In this document: in pieces, positions 6,895 through 14,445 of the stretch | How the letters are laid out: each line of letters opens with the position of its first letter | Position numbering within the stretch: position 1 is the stretch's first letter | DNA from: Baffinella frigidus | Taxonomy: Eukaryota; Cryptophyceae; Cryptomonadales; Baffinellaceae | Length of the DNA stretch: 15,915 bases | Direction: 5' to 3' | NCBI GenBank assembly: GCA_026770585.1 | Contig: MU646792.1 | Span: 118,717 to 134,631, forward strand | Notes under the pieces: model-generated | Database searches by the model: none | What the model saw: the letters and a program-made list of their open reading frames with translations, nothing else | What the model was told of the DNA's origin: nothing | Position numbers and translations under genes: made by a program

Positions 6895-7018
6895 AACAAG
6901 ACCCCGGGTCAGGGATGGAGGAGATGGGAGGGGACAAAGGGGGGGGGGAAGAGGTAGAGGAAGGGGGAGCGGAGGAGGGAGGAGAGGAGGAGGGGAGAAG
7001 AAGAGGAGGGGAGGATAG
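6895..7018 (+). repeat. Long polypurine tract
   Basis: About 120 bp that is almost entirely G and A (GGAGGAGG, GGGGGGGGG, GAAGAAG), directly after the AC-rich ORF. The Pro/Leu-rich minus-strand frame here is a product of this composition. Confidence 0.85.
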
Positions 7019-7021
7019 CTG

Positions 7022-7409
7022 AGCAGCAGAGACACATAAACGCTGAGTGGGGGACGACGAGCGAAAAGAGTCTTATTGAAAAGGCAGGGGTGCATTGCTG
7101 ACTTGTGTTTTCCTTCCTTATATTGATATACTGATTAACAGTGACCCAGATGACTTCCAGTCACACTTCAAGGCTGACCCTAACGGAGACGAGTCAATCT
7201 CCATGTGCCTTTTGTACAGCTGCATTCTGTACAGCCATCACTGTTTTGATGTCTTACTGTTGTTGATTTCTGACGCTTGAATTGCCCTGAACTTTGCTGA
7301 CGTTCGTACATTGGGGGAAACCCCTACACAACCACATCTTTCTCCTTCCACCTTTGGTGTCTGACTGATATCACCTCACCTCCCCACACAATCCCTCTCA
7401 CCTTGTGGG
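7022..7409. other. Unassigned stretch
   Basis: One short plus-strand frame (about 7095-7280) has a hydrophilic then hydrophobic translation, and an acceptor-like ATTAACAG at 7140, but nothing supports it firmly. Confidence 0.3.
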
Positions 7410-7450
7410 GTATCCGTGGTTGGAAATCTCATGCTCCAACCATGGGATAC
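7410..7450. repeat. Inverted repeat, 15-16-bp arms
   Basis: GTATCCGTGGTTGGA (7410-7424) pairs with TCCAACCATGGGATAC (7435-7450) with one single-base bulge or mismatch, around a 10-base loop. Confidence 0.85.
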
Positions 7451-7458
7451 TACGAGCC

Positions 7459-7659
7459 TCATAAAGGCTGACTTGGGTTCTGGGTGTGTGTGAGCATGGG
7501 AACCAGTTGTTTTACCTTCACCCAGCCCAAGAGAACCACCCTGTATCCCATCTTCACGAGCCTCTGCACTAGAGAGCTAAACGCGATCCGAAAGCAAAGA
7601 TGCTTTCCCTGCAGATCCTTTCTACGGAACGGCGTGTTGTTGGCATACGTTGGGAGCAT
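7459..7659 (-). CDS. Small ORF containing a dispersed, coding-like repeat
   Basis: A 66-codon minus-strand frame starts MLPTYANNTPFRRKDLQGKH and continues with a basic and hydrophobic sequence (FSSLVQRLVKMGYRVVLLGW). Its N-terminal part (7614-7674) is a dispersed repeat also found at 12844-12903. The two copies differ at four positions within the shared 14 codons: two are silent (Thr, Tyr) and two are mild (N/D, K/R), which suggests that this frame was once translated. It could be a fragment of a mobile-element protein. I do not recognise the family, and the ATG may not be a true start. Confidence 0.35.
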   Translation of the reverse strand: MLPTYANNTPFRRKDLQGKHLCFRIAFSSLVQRLVKMGYRVVLLGWVKVKQLVPMLTHTQNPSQPL

Positions 7660-7674
7660 TTAAAACCTAAAGGT
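7614..7674. repeat. Dispersed repeat, copy 1
   Basis: About 60 bp around CTACGGAACGGCGTG, about 88% identical by eye to 12844-12903. Both copies end in AAAACCTAAAGG. Confidence 0.85.
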
Positions 7675-7871
7675 CGTGAGCTAAAGGTCGTGAGGTGGGC
7701 CCATCATTCAAACTGCCATTACTCCTCAATCCCTGGGCCAAATCATTTGGTCTCTGGATGGACTCTTTAGGAAAGTGTGTTTTTTCGATCTGTTTAAATA
7801 CTTTTTCAGATAAAGTTTTACCCGGATTTACACGCCAGAGCTAGACACCGGCAGGGCTGCGCAGAAGCCGC
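7675..7871. other. Unassigned AT-richer stretch
   Basis: It begins with a short tandem repeat of CTAAAGGTCGTGAG (about 7666-7694). No coding signal was seen. Confidence 0.4.
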
Positions 7872-7873
7872 TT

Positions 7874-7887
7874 ATGTTCTCTCTTTG

Positions 7888-7919
<32 letters not shown>

Positions 7920-7952
7920 GCCCGCTCGTTCGCTCGCTCGCTCGCGCGCAAG
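7874..7952 (+). repeat. CT then CGCT microsatellite
   Basis: A (CT)n run passes into (CGCT)n at about 7915-7945. It resembles the tract at 690-841. Confidence 0.9.
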
Positions 7953-8102
7953 GAGCGAAGACGTTCGTACGGCGTCGATCTCTGTTTGTTTTACTCATCA
8001 TCTGCCTGCAGGAGCACGATTTTCCGGACTGCCCTTGCATGCACATCCTGCTGCTGCGTGAATTGGATCTCACGTGTGCCTAATCTCATCGTCGCGGTTT
8101 AG

Positions 8103-9077
8103 AACCCCTAAACCCTAAACCCTAAACTCTAAAGGGTTTAGGGTTTAGAAACCCCAAACCCTAAACCCTAAACCCTAAACCCTAAACTCTAATTCCAACC
8201 TGAACTCTACACACTGAACCCTCAAATCTAAACACTGAACCCCAGAACGCAAACCCTCAATCCTGAACGCAAACCCTCAATTCTGAACACTTGAACCCTA
8301 AACCCTAGACCCTAAATCCTGAACCTAAAACCCTAAACCCTCAACCCTCAACACTAACCCATAAAACCTAAAACCTACAACCTAAACGGTAAAACCTAAA
8401 CCCTAAACACTTAACACCAAACCCTCAAGCCTAAACCCTGAAACCTAAACCCTAAAACCTGAAACTTAAACCCCAAACTCTTAACCATGAATCTAGAATA
8501 AAAAACACCTACACCCGAAACCCTAAACCATAAACAACACCCTAAACCCTCAACCCTGAGCCCCGAACCATTAAACATACCCGAAACCTTCAACGCCAAA
8601 ACCTAAACTCTGAACACTAAACCCCAAACCCTAAACCCTAAACCCCAAGTACTAAAAAGTAAACACTAAACCACAAACCTTAAACACTCAACCCTAAACC
8701 ACAAACCCTAAATCCTTAACCAAATCCTAAAACCCAAACCCTCAATCCTCAACCCTAAACCGAAACCCCTGAACCCAAGACCCGAAACCTTAAACACTGA
8801 ACTCTCAACCCTAAATCTTAATCCGAAACACACGACCCCGATCGCTAAACCCTGAACCCTAAACAACAAACCCCGAACCCCAAACCCTGAACCCTGAACC
8901 CTAAATCCTTAATTCCAAACCCAAACCCCTAAACACTAAACACTCAACCTTTATTCCCATACCCTCAACACTAATCCCTAAACCCCAAACCCTGAACCCT
9001 CATCCCCAAAATCTAAACCCTGAACCTTAACCCCTAAACCCAAAACCCTAAACCCGAAATCCTCAACCCCAAACTCT
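8103..9077 (+). repeat. Degenerate telomere-like repeat block 2 (largest)
   Basis: Almost 1 kb of CCCTAAA-type heptamers with many variants. It starts with a few near-perfect CCCTAAA units, includes an orientation flip at 8133-8148, and becomes more degenerate toward 9077. No gene lies within. Confidence 0.95.
8108..8148. repeat. Head-to-head telomeric repeat fold-back
   Basis: CTAAACCCTAAACCCT (8108-8123) is followed after 9 bases by its exact reverse complement (8133-8148), so telomere repeats switch strand twice within 50 bp. Confidence 0.9.
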
Positions 9078-9547
9078 ATGAAGTGAGGGACGCCCAGGCA
9101 TCTTACGTTTGGGGACGCAGCGTTGAAACCCCTTACCACTTTCCCGTCAGCCTGTCAATGTGCCGATCTTGAAAGTCAACATCCTCGCGCGGGGAACTCC
9201 GTCGCAAAGCCTTAAGTAGTCTACGGTAACTTTCGGAAGTTGCCAGCGGCAACTTCTGAGCCTTTTTTAGTCAACGAACGTGCCTCTTTCTCCTTTAAGC
9301 CGCCGCCATAGAGAACGAGGTGGGGCATCGTCAATGTTGTGGCCCGGGGGCATGCTGAGGCCGTCCCTGGGTGCTCAGTGAGGTTCACAAATCCCCTGAA
9401 TCGTTGTCTCACGTGTTTTGGCCTCGCGCACTGGCGTTCACGTCTCAGTCTACAGGATCTGCTTGAAGGCTCGCATGAAAGCGCTGCTCGTCTACAGCGC
9501 CCTGCCACCTTTTAGGCTTGATCGATCAACAGTGCATAGGCCTGATG
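9078..9547. other. Unassigned unique sequence between telomere-like block 2 and a MITE
   Basis: GC around half; short frames on both strands; no convincing splice or domain signal. Confidence 0.4.
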
Positions 9548-9697
9548 TACAGGGGTACCTCGATTATAACAAATTGACTCCCCCTAGGAACCTGCAGTAG
9601 GCCAGATCATCGGTCCCTATGGTGATCCCAGGGGGGGGGACGCTTTCTTATGAACAAAGAACCCTGCAGGGCTTCTTGTGAGCGAGGTACCCCTGTA
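9548..9697. mobile_element. MITE copy 2, with duplicated right end
   Basis: The left end TACAGGGGTACCTCG and right end GAGCGAGGTACCCCTGTA match the copy at 1292-1407, so the consensus terminus is TACAGGGGTACCTCG. The right part holds two tandem terminal-like units: TTCTTATGAACAAAGAACCC, then TTCTTGTGAGCGAGGTACCC. Confidence 0.7.
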
Positions 9698-9736
9698 GGC
9701 AAAGAAGAAATACACCGTGACGCTGGCTGTCTGTAA
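9600..9736 (+). repeat. Direct duplication, copy 1 (MITE right half plus flank)
   Basis: The sequence from AGATCATCGGTCCCTATGGT to GACGCTGGCTGTCTGT recurs at 10082-10220. The shared part goes about 40 bp beyond the MITE end, so this is a segmental duplication rather than two insertions. Confidence 0.8.
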
Positions 9737-10075
9737 CCCTGAACCCTACACACCCTACACACTCAACACTAAATCCTGAGCCCCAAACCTTAAACCTTGA
9801 AACCTGAAACCTAAAGCCTAAAACCTCAACCCTAAACCTTAAACCCTAAACCCCAAATCCTTAAACCTACACCCTGAACCCTGAACACTAAACCCTGAAC
9901 CCTGAACCCCAAACCGTAAACCGTAAACCGTAGACCGTACCGTAAACCCTAAACCGTAAACGCTCAACCCCAAATCCTCGACCCCCAACCTTCAACCCCA
10001 AACCCTAAACCATAAACCCTCAAACCTGAACCCCAGAACCTTGAACCTAAATTCTAAACCCTGAACACTGCAGTC
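9737..10075 (+). repeat. Degenerate telomere-like repeat block 3
   Basis: CCCTAAA-type heptamers between the two duplicated MITE segments. A local run of CCGTAAA variants occurs at about 9913-9960. Confidence 0.9.
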
Positions 10076-10081
10076 TGCAGG

Positions 10082-10220
10082 CAAGATCATCGGTCCCTAT
10101 GGTGGTCCCAGGGGGGGGGGCGCCTTTTTTTATGAGCAAATATCCCTGCAGGGCTCCTTGTGAGCGAGGTACCCCTGTAGACGCGCAAAGAATACGACGT
10201 GACGCTGGTCTGTCTGTCCC
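10082..10220 (+). mobile_element. Direct duplication, copy 2 (left-truncated MITE)
   Basis: The right half of the MITE (ending CCCCTGTA at 10179) with the same downstream flank as copy 1. The left half is missing; telomere-like repeats join at CTGCAG, a motif also found at the matching place in copy 1. Confidence 0.75.
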
Positions 10221-10341
10221 TAGGCGGGCCTGCCTCCATCCCTGAAGCGGGATTCGCTGGCAAATGCTGCGCCCCGGCTGCTGCCCGGCAACCCATCGGA
10301 CCCGCAGAATTCCCAGAGCCAGACACTGATCTACTTCACAG

Positions 10342-10553
10342 AGCACGCGTGCTACATGTACATGTAGGCGTTGCAGAGCCGAGTGTGGAGAGAGAAAATT
10401 TATTGACACCCGCATCGTCGGCCTAGCTAACCGCTCAAAAGTGAGCGTTAAAAGTGAATGGTGCCCAACGTGCCCGGATATCCGGGCAACAGTGGTCACG
10501 TTACTGGCGCACGAATTTGCATTTGTACGGGTGCTAAATCGTTCAAATGAACG
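10342..10553. repeat. Cluster of five short palindromes
   Basis: AGCACGCGTGCT (10342-10353), CTACATGTACATGTAG (10352-10367), a CGCTCA/TGAGCG stem (10432-10447), TGCCCGGATATCCGGGCA (10471-10488) and a CGTTCA/TGAACG stem (10540-10553). They lie 3' of the minus-strand gene that ends at 10641, in a stretch with no other feature. Confidence 0.85.
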
Positions 10554-10640
10554 GCTTCCCCAAGGCACCGGTGGCTGCGAAGTGGGCAGCCTTCCAGGTT
10601 GCAGGACTCAAAGTGACACACAATGTGAGCAATTCAAAAG

Positions 10641-11879
10641 CTACAACTCGAAACGATCCTCGGACAGAAAGCCGATCTCGCCGAGGGGTCTCTGAGAGGT
10701 TGCAGAAATCGTGTTGTCGTTGCTGAGGGTGGAGGAGACGCCAGAGCGCAGAATCGACGACTGCCGTTTGACGGAAGCTTTGAGGAGATTGTCCTTCAGC
10801 ACCTTGAACTCGGCGGCAGAGATCAGACCCTGGTTGAGGACTTCCATGAGCTTGTGCAGCAGCTCAACGCGGAAGGATGACTGGTCTTCAGGCTTTTCGA
10901 CTGCCCAGCCGACGATGGGCGCCCTTGACTTGGGCAAGGCTGATCCCCCCTCGTTGTCTTCGTCGGTGCTATCGGCGGGGGAAGAACATGCGCTGAACAA
11001 CGAATCGGCAGTCAAAGGACGGATCTTCAGCGGATCTTCAGCGCACGGGACGTAGCCGGAAGACGCCCTTGGATCTTGGGTGGCCAAGTTGTGAGCGACG
11101 CGCTTACGGCCCAAGTAGTCATGAAACAGTGGCGTCATGTCGCACGGGTCTGTCGCAGCGGGAACACGGCGTTGGAACCAGTAGTCGTTGAGAATCCGTG
11201 CGTGCTGCCCAAAGACGATACCACGCTGCGCAGAGAGAGCGAAGCCGACGACGCTGACCGTGACGATGATGAACCCGGCGATCGAAATCCATAGCTCGGC
11301 AGTTGCCAGTGTCCCAGTCAACACCATGAAGCACGTGCTCGCCACGCTGGCGAAAAAGAGCCACACCAGCGTTCGCTGGATGCCAGGAAGAGTGTACACG
11401 AGGAAAATCAGGTAGTCGGCCTCCCGAAGGTGGTTGACCATGGTGAACGAGAGGAGGAGGTTCCACACAATGATGATGGTGAAACCACTCATGGAGAAGA
11501 TGCCGAGGGCGTAGAACGCAATGTAGGAAGAGCGCCCCACATCCTCGAACGAAGGTGGCTCCATGAGATACGTCATCACGATCCCCAAGAAGAGCGTCGC
11601 AGTCGTTGAGGCGTCAGAGTAGCAGCCGCACACGTCCTTCATGACATTCGAAGGGCCTTTGGCAAGCGCCACCGCCAGGAACATGCTCGCGTTGGGAAAT
11701 CCGACGGGCGGCTTCTCCCCGGCCTTGGAGGTGATCAATTTCATGGCATCGTCGATGTCGGGATGGTCGTACCCGGAATTCTCCAGCCAGTGCGTCATGC
11801 CGGCGGAAGCATCAGAGAGTTCTTTGAACGTCAAGCCCGTACTCTTGCGAAAAGACGCTTGCCTGCGTTTTAGCCCCAT
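10641..11879 (-). CDS. Orphan four-helix membrane protein with SHOCT-like C-terminal motif (412 aa)
   Basis: A long uninterrupted frame with coherent codon use (mostly G/C-ending). The N-terminal 90 residues are soluble. Four hydrophobic segments follow at about 92-107, 117-145, 171-190 and 195-216, then a 190-residue tail with an acidic Ser-rich linker (about 296-312). Near the C-terminus (about 337-370) comes ELLHKLMEVLNQGLISAAEF, continuing KVLKDNLL. This is the hallmark of a SHOCT domain, a short helix pair found at the ends of many unrelated, often membrane, proteins. The final part is Ser/Thr-rich. I recognise no family for the membrane domain and infer no function. The ATG is the first codon after an apparent 5' UTR intron (11880-11936), and the upstream exon has a stop in this phase, so I keep it as the start. 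Confidence 0.8.
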   Translation of the reverse strand: MGLKRRQASFRKSTGLTFKELSDASAGMTHWLENSGYDHPDIDDAMKLITSKAGEKPPVGFPNASMFLAVALAKGPSNVMKDVCGCYSDASTTATLFLGIVMTYLMEPPSFEDVGRSSYIAFYALGIFSMSGFTIIIVWNLLLSFTMVNHLREADYLIFLVYTLPGIQRTLVWLFFASVASTCFMVLTGTLATAELWISIAGFIIVTVSVVGFALSAQRGIVFGQHARILNDYWFQRRVPAATDPCDMTPLFHDYLGRKRVAHNLATQDPRASSGYVPCAEDPLKIRPLTADSLFSACSSPADSTDEDNEGGSALPKSRAPIVGWAVEKPEDQSSFRVELLHKLMEVLNQGLISAAEFKVLKDNLLKASVKRQSSILRSGVSSTLSNDNTISATSQRPLGEIGFLSEDRFEL

Positions 11880-11936
11880 CTGCGGCGAAGCGTATGATTA
11901 GTATTAGTATCACAACAAGAACAGCGTCCTTCTCAC
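11880..11936 (-). other. 57-nt intron immediately 5' of the start codon
   Basis: Read on the minus strand: donor GCG|GTGAGA at 11936, a doubled branch motif TACTAATACTAAT (11897-11909), then CGCCGCAG ending at 11880, with ATGGGG starting the next base. The doubled consensus branch site and the correct spacing (about 17 nt to the AG) make this the best intron in the window. Confidence 0.7.
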
Positions 11937-12060
11937 CGCTCAACAACGTTTGTGGCCTGGTTGGTGGGGGTGTGACCGTGCACACCGAAGACGAGGACGC
12001 TCGCCCTGGATCTGGTTTTTGGGGCACCAGGCTGCGGTGCGTGAGATGTGTGTCCAAAGT

Positions 12061-12412
12061 GGCAAAATCCAGATCATGATTCCTTTCGGCGACCCCCTTA
12101 TCTTTCATTAGCCCGGGCTGTAGGTCAGCACAGCTGATAATAATGATATTGACAAGTGTTTCCAGCGGTTGTGACCTTGAAAAAATGGTTAACTTGCCAT
12201 CACGAGGCGGAAAGAGCACCTTTCATTTCAAGGATTTTTGTCAGCCGCTGACAATAATAATAATATTAACAGCGTAACCTTGAAGATAGAGGTGAACTCG
12301 ACACCTCTCATGCAGCTCAAGGGAAACTTCATGAGCTGGTCACGAGTTGCGTCATACTTTAAATGTCAATTGTAGGACCTACGAACGAAGCTTCGTAGGC
12401 GTTTTGGGTCGT
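12061..12412 (+). repeat. Module A, copy 1 (inverted partner at 15163-15385)
   Basis: It matches the reverse complement of 15163-15385 at roughly 85%, from AAATCCAGATCATGATTCCT to GGCGTTTTGGG. Relative to its partner it has two extra pieces: about 103 bp at 12181-12283 and about 23 bp around 12374-12396. There is no evident gene; overlapping open frames are not conserved in phase. Confidence 0.85.
12378..12399. repeat. Palindrome present in module A copy 1 only
   Basis: CCTACGAA, loop CGAAGC, TTCGTAGG. The partner module reads CAATTGTTGGCGTTTTGG straight through, so the palindrome is a gain here (or a precise loss there). TAGG flanks it on both sides. Confidence 0.75.
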
Positions 12413-12843
12413 TGTGTGTCAACCCCCCTCAGGGCGGATTCTATGTGCTTTTTTAATTCGCGAAATACGTAATGCAAAGTCACTTATTGACTTTGAGTTA
12501 CTTCGAATCTGAGCAAATATTCAGGAAAAGCGCAACGCTTCAGCCATAAAACAGTATTGAGACGGGAATCATGTTGAAACGCAACGTTTCGTTAATTGCA
12601 TTATGTTTTCTTGGTACGTTTTTTAATGCAATTAAAATCGCAACGTTTCATTATGTATCACACAATTCGAGCTCAAAGTGGCCGTAAAACGTTTTAGGGC
12701 AACTTTGCATTCTGTATTCTGTATTCTGTCCTCACATAGAATCCAGCCTCACTGATTATTACCCCTGAAATCGAAAGTTGTGATTTGACCAGAACCCGAA
12801 ATTCGATCTCTTTTTTCTGACAGGACCAAAACCCAAACAGAAC
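12413..12843. other. AT-rich island with several hairpins, no gene
   Basis: Visible stems: AAAGTCA/TGACTTT (12476-12494), AAGCG-CAA-CGCTT (12528-12540), GAAACG-CAA-CGTTTC (12576-12590), and TTAATTGCATTA with its complement at 12624-12635. The core CGCAACG recurs three times (12531, 12580, 12639). A short ATTCTGT tandem repeat lies near 12712-12729. Confidence 0.7.
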
Positions 12844-12903
12844 GATCCCTTCTACGGAACGGCGTGTCGTTGGCGTATGTTGGGAGAAATTAAAACCTAA
12901 AGG
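12844..12903. repeat. Dispersed repeat, copy 2
   Basis: Second copy of the element at 7614-7674, here directly abutting telomere-like repeats. Confidence 0.85.
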
Positions 12904-12929
12904 ACCTAAAAAACCCGCTGTTCCCCACT

Positions 12930-13223
12930 GAACCCTCGAACCTAAACCCCAAACCATACACCATAAACCCTGAACCCTACGAGCTCTTAAACCCTGGGAT
13001 CCTAAACCCCAGGATCCCAAGCCCTCAACCCTCAACCCTCAACCCCACCCCCTAAACCCTAAACCCTAAACCCGGTACCCGAAACCCCTAACCCATCAAT
13101 TCTCAACTACAAATCACTTTCCACCCTCCACCCTTCACCGTGAAGCCTCCACCCTTCACCCTGAGCCCCAACCCCTAAACCCTAACCCCTCAACCCTATC
13201 CTAAACCCTAAACCCTTTCCCTT
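12930..13223 (+). repeat. Degenerate telomere-like repeat block 4
   Basis: CCCTAAA-type heptamers. Includes a GGGATCCT/AGGATCCC inverted repeat (12996-13018) and some longer C-rich units near 13120-13170. Confidence 0.9.
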
Positions 13224-13367
13224 AAGTGACGGACGGGCGATTATTCGCCCGCGCCGGAGTTGACCCCAAAAACGAAGCACCCACTCTCGTGTGTGGGCTT
13301 CTGCACGAGCGTAGAGGTGGGGACCGGGGCTTCAAATGGGAGGTTTAGATCGCGACGATCGTCCAGA

Positions 13368-13643
13368 ATGGCGGGCAACGGCGCCGCTGCGCGTGATGAC
13401 AGCGACAGCGAAGCCGATCGGTGGGGCGGCGCACTGCTCGCGTTGCCCACTATGCGGGACCCGTGGGGAACAGCTCCTCCGAGGAGGACAGCAAAGACGA
13501 GGAGGCTGCGGGCCCGGCAACCAAGCATAAGAAGGCTCCGGATGGGATTCAAGCTGGTCTTTCGACCAGCTTTTTGTCAAAAATCTGGTCGGAAGAAGTT
13601 TTCAGAAGGTTTAACCTGTTGTAAAGACTTCAAGACATTTTAA
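13368..13643 (+). CDS. Small ORF of module B, possibly frameshifted
   Basis: ATG at 13368 begins MAGNGAAARDDSDSEADRWG, acidic and plausible, then becomes Arg-rich after about residue 34. In the neighbouring phase, from about 13470, the sequence instead reads SSSEEDSKDEEAAGPATKHK and continues to SFLSKIWSEEVFRR with a stop at 13624, which looks more natural. This suggests one protein with a frame change near 13465, from an old frameshift or an unseen small intron. The inverted copy at 15484-15915 shows the same two-phase pattern. No family is recognised. Confidence 0.35.
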   Translation: MAGNGAAARDDSDSEADRWGGALLALPTMRDPWGTAPPRRTAKTRRLRARQPSIRRLRMGFKLVFRPAFCQKSGRKKFSEGLTCCKDFKTF

Positions 13644-13745
13644 ATGGACGCTTCTTGTACAAACAAAAACTGGAAAACTTGAAAACTCGATCTCGAAGAC
13701 GGACAACAATTACCGCAAACGCTCTACAAACCCTGAACCCTAAAC
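13375..13745 (+). repeat. Module B, copy 1 (inverted partner at 15484-15915)
   Basis: Almost identical to the reverse complement of 15484-15915; only a handful of substitutions over the first 290 bp. Both copies contain a perfect stem AAGCTGGTC-TTTC-GACCAGCTT (13551-13572) and run into telomere-like repeats at the same point. Confidence 0.95.
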
Positions 13746-13866
13746 CCTAAACCATACACCCTAAACCCTGAACCCTAAACCCCAAACCCTACGACCTTGT
13801 CAACCCTCAACCCTCAACCCTCAACCCTAAATGCCAAACCCCAAACCCTCAACCCTAAACACCAAA
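13736..13866 (+). repeat. Degenerate telomere-like repeat block 5
   Basis: CCCTAAA-type heptamers between modules B and C, with a CCCTCAA-only run near 13800-13825. Confidence 0.9.
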
Positions 13867-13931
13867 CATCACGATACACAACCCACGGTTGTTGCAAAGT
13901 TTGCGAGGAAAACTTGCAGCCACGTGAGCAA

Positions 13932-14012
13932 ACATAAAAGGTCAGAATTGTACAAACTCGTACCACATCCGCAACTTGCGATGTGATTCAAATTAGAACC
14001 CACAATTCGTGG
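13932..14012 (+). repeat. Module C, copy 1 (inverted partner at 15088-15160)
   Basis: Shares TACCACATCCGCAACTTGCG and AATTAGAACCC with the reverse complement of 15088-15160. Confidence 0.85.
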
Positions 14013-14039
14013 TCTGCTCTCTCTCTCTTTGAAAAGATC

Positions 14040-14396
14040 AAACCCCGAAACCCTAAATCCTACACACCATACCATAAACCATAAACCATAAACCATAAAC
14101 CATAAACCATAGACCATGAATCATAAACCATAAACCATAAACCCTGAACCCTAAATAAACCCCAAACCCTAAATAATCCCTGAACTCTCAACCCTGACCT
14201 TCAAACCACCTTGCAGCCTCCGCCCTTCACCCAAAATCCTACACCCTTCACCTTAAACCTCAAACCCTAAACCCTAAACCCTCTCCAACAAACCCCACAC
14301 CCTGCCCCCTATACCCTGCCCCCTAAACCCTAAACCCTAAACCCTAAACCCTAAACCCTACACCCTGAAGCCCTCAACCCTCAACTCTCAACACTC
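14040..14396 (+). repeat. Degenerate telomere-like repeat block 6, with CCATAAA sub-array
   Basis: Contains about ten consecutive units of the variant CCATAAA at 14072-14135, then mixed units and a near-perfect CCCTAAA run at 14324-14362. Confidence 0.9.
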
Positions 14397-14445
14397 GACG
14401 GACGCACCCACGGTCCCGTACCTCTGCCGGATTGCCACCCACTTT

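Noticed and set aside
7160-7210. EF-hand-like ADPNGDESIS in a plus-strand frame
   Set aside because: The spacing of acidic residues, Gly and the following hydrophobic does not match the 12-residue EF loop.
8411-8599. Gly/Leu/Val-rich minus-strand frame, and the similar one at 13869-14117
   Set aside because: They are translations of telomere-like heptamers.
11812-12219. 135-codon minus-strand frame overlapping the start of the four-helix gene
   Set aside because: It conflicts with the intron at 11880-11936 and runs into module A, whose partner copy does not keep the frame.
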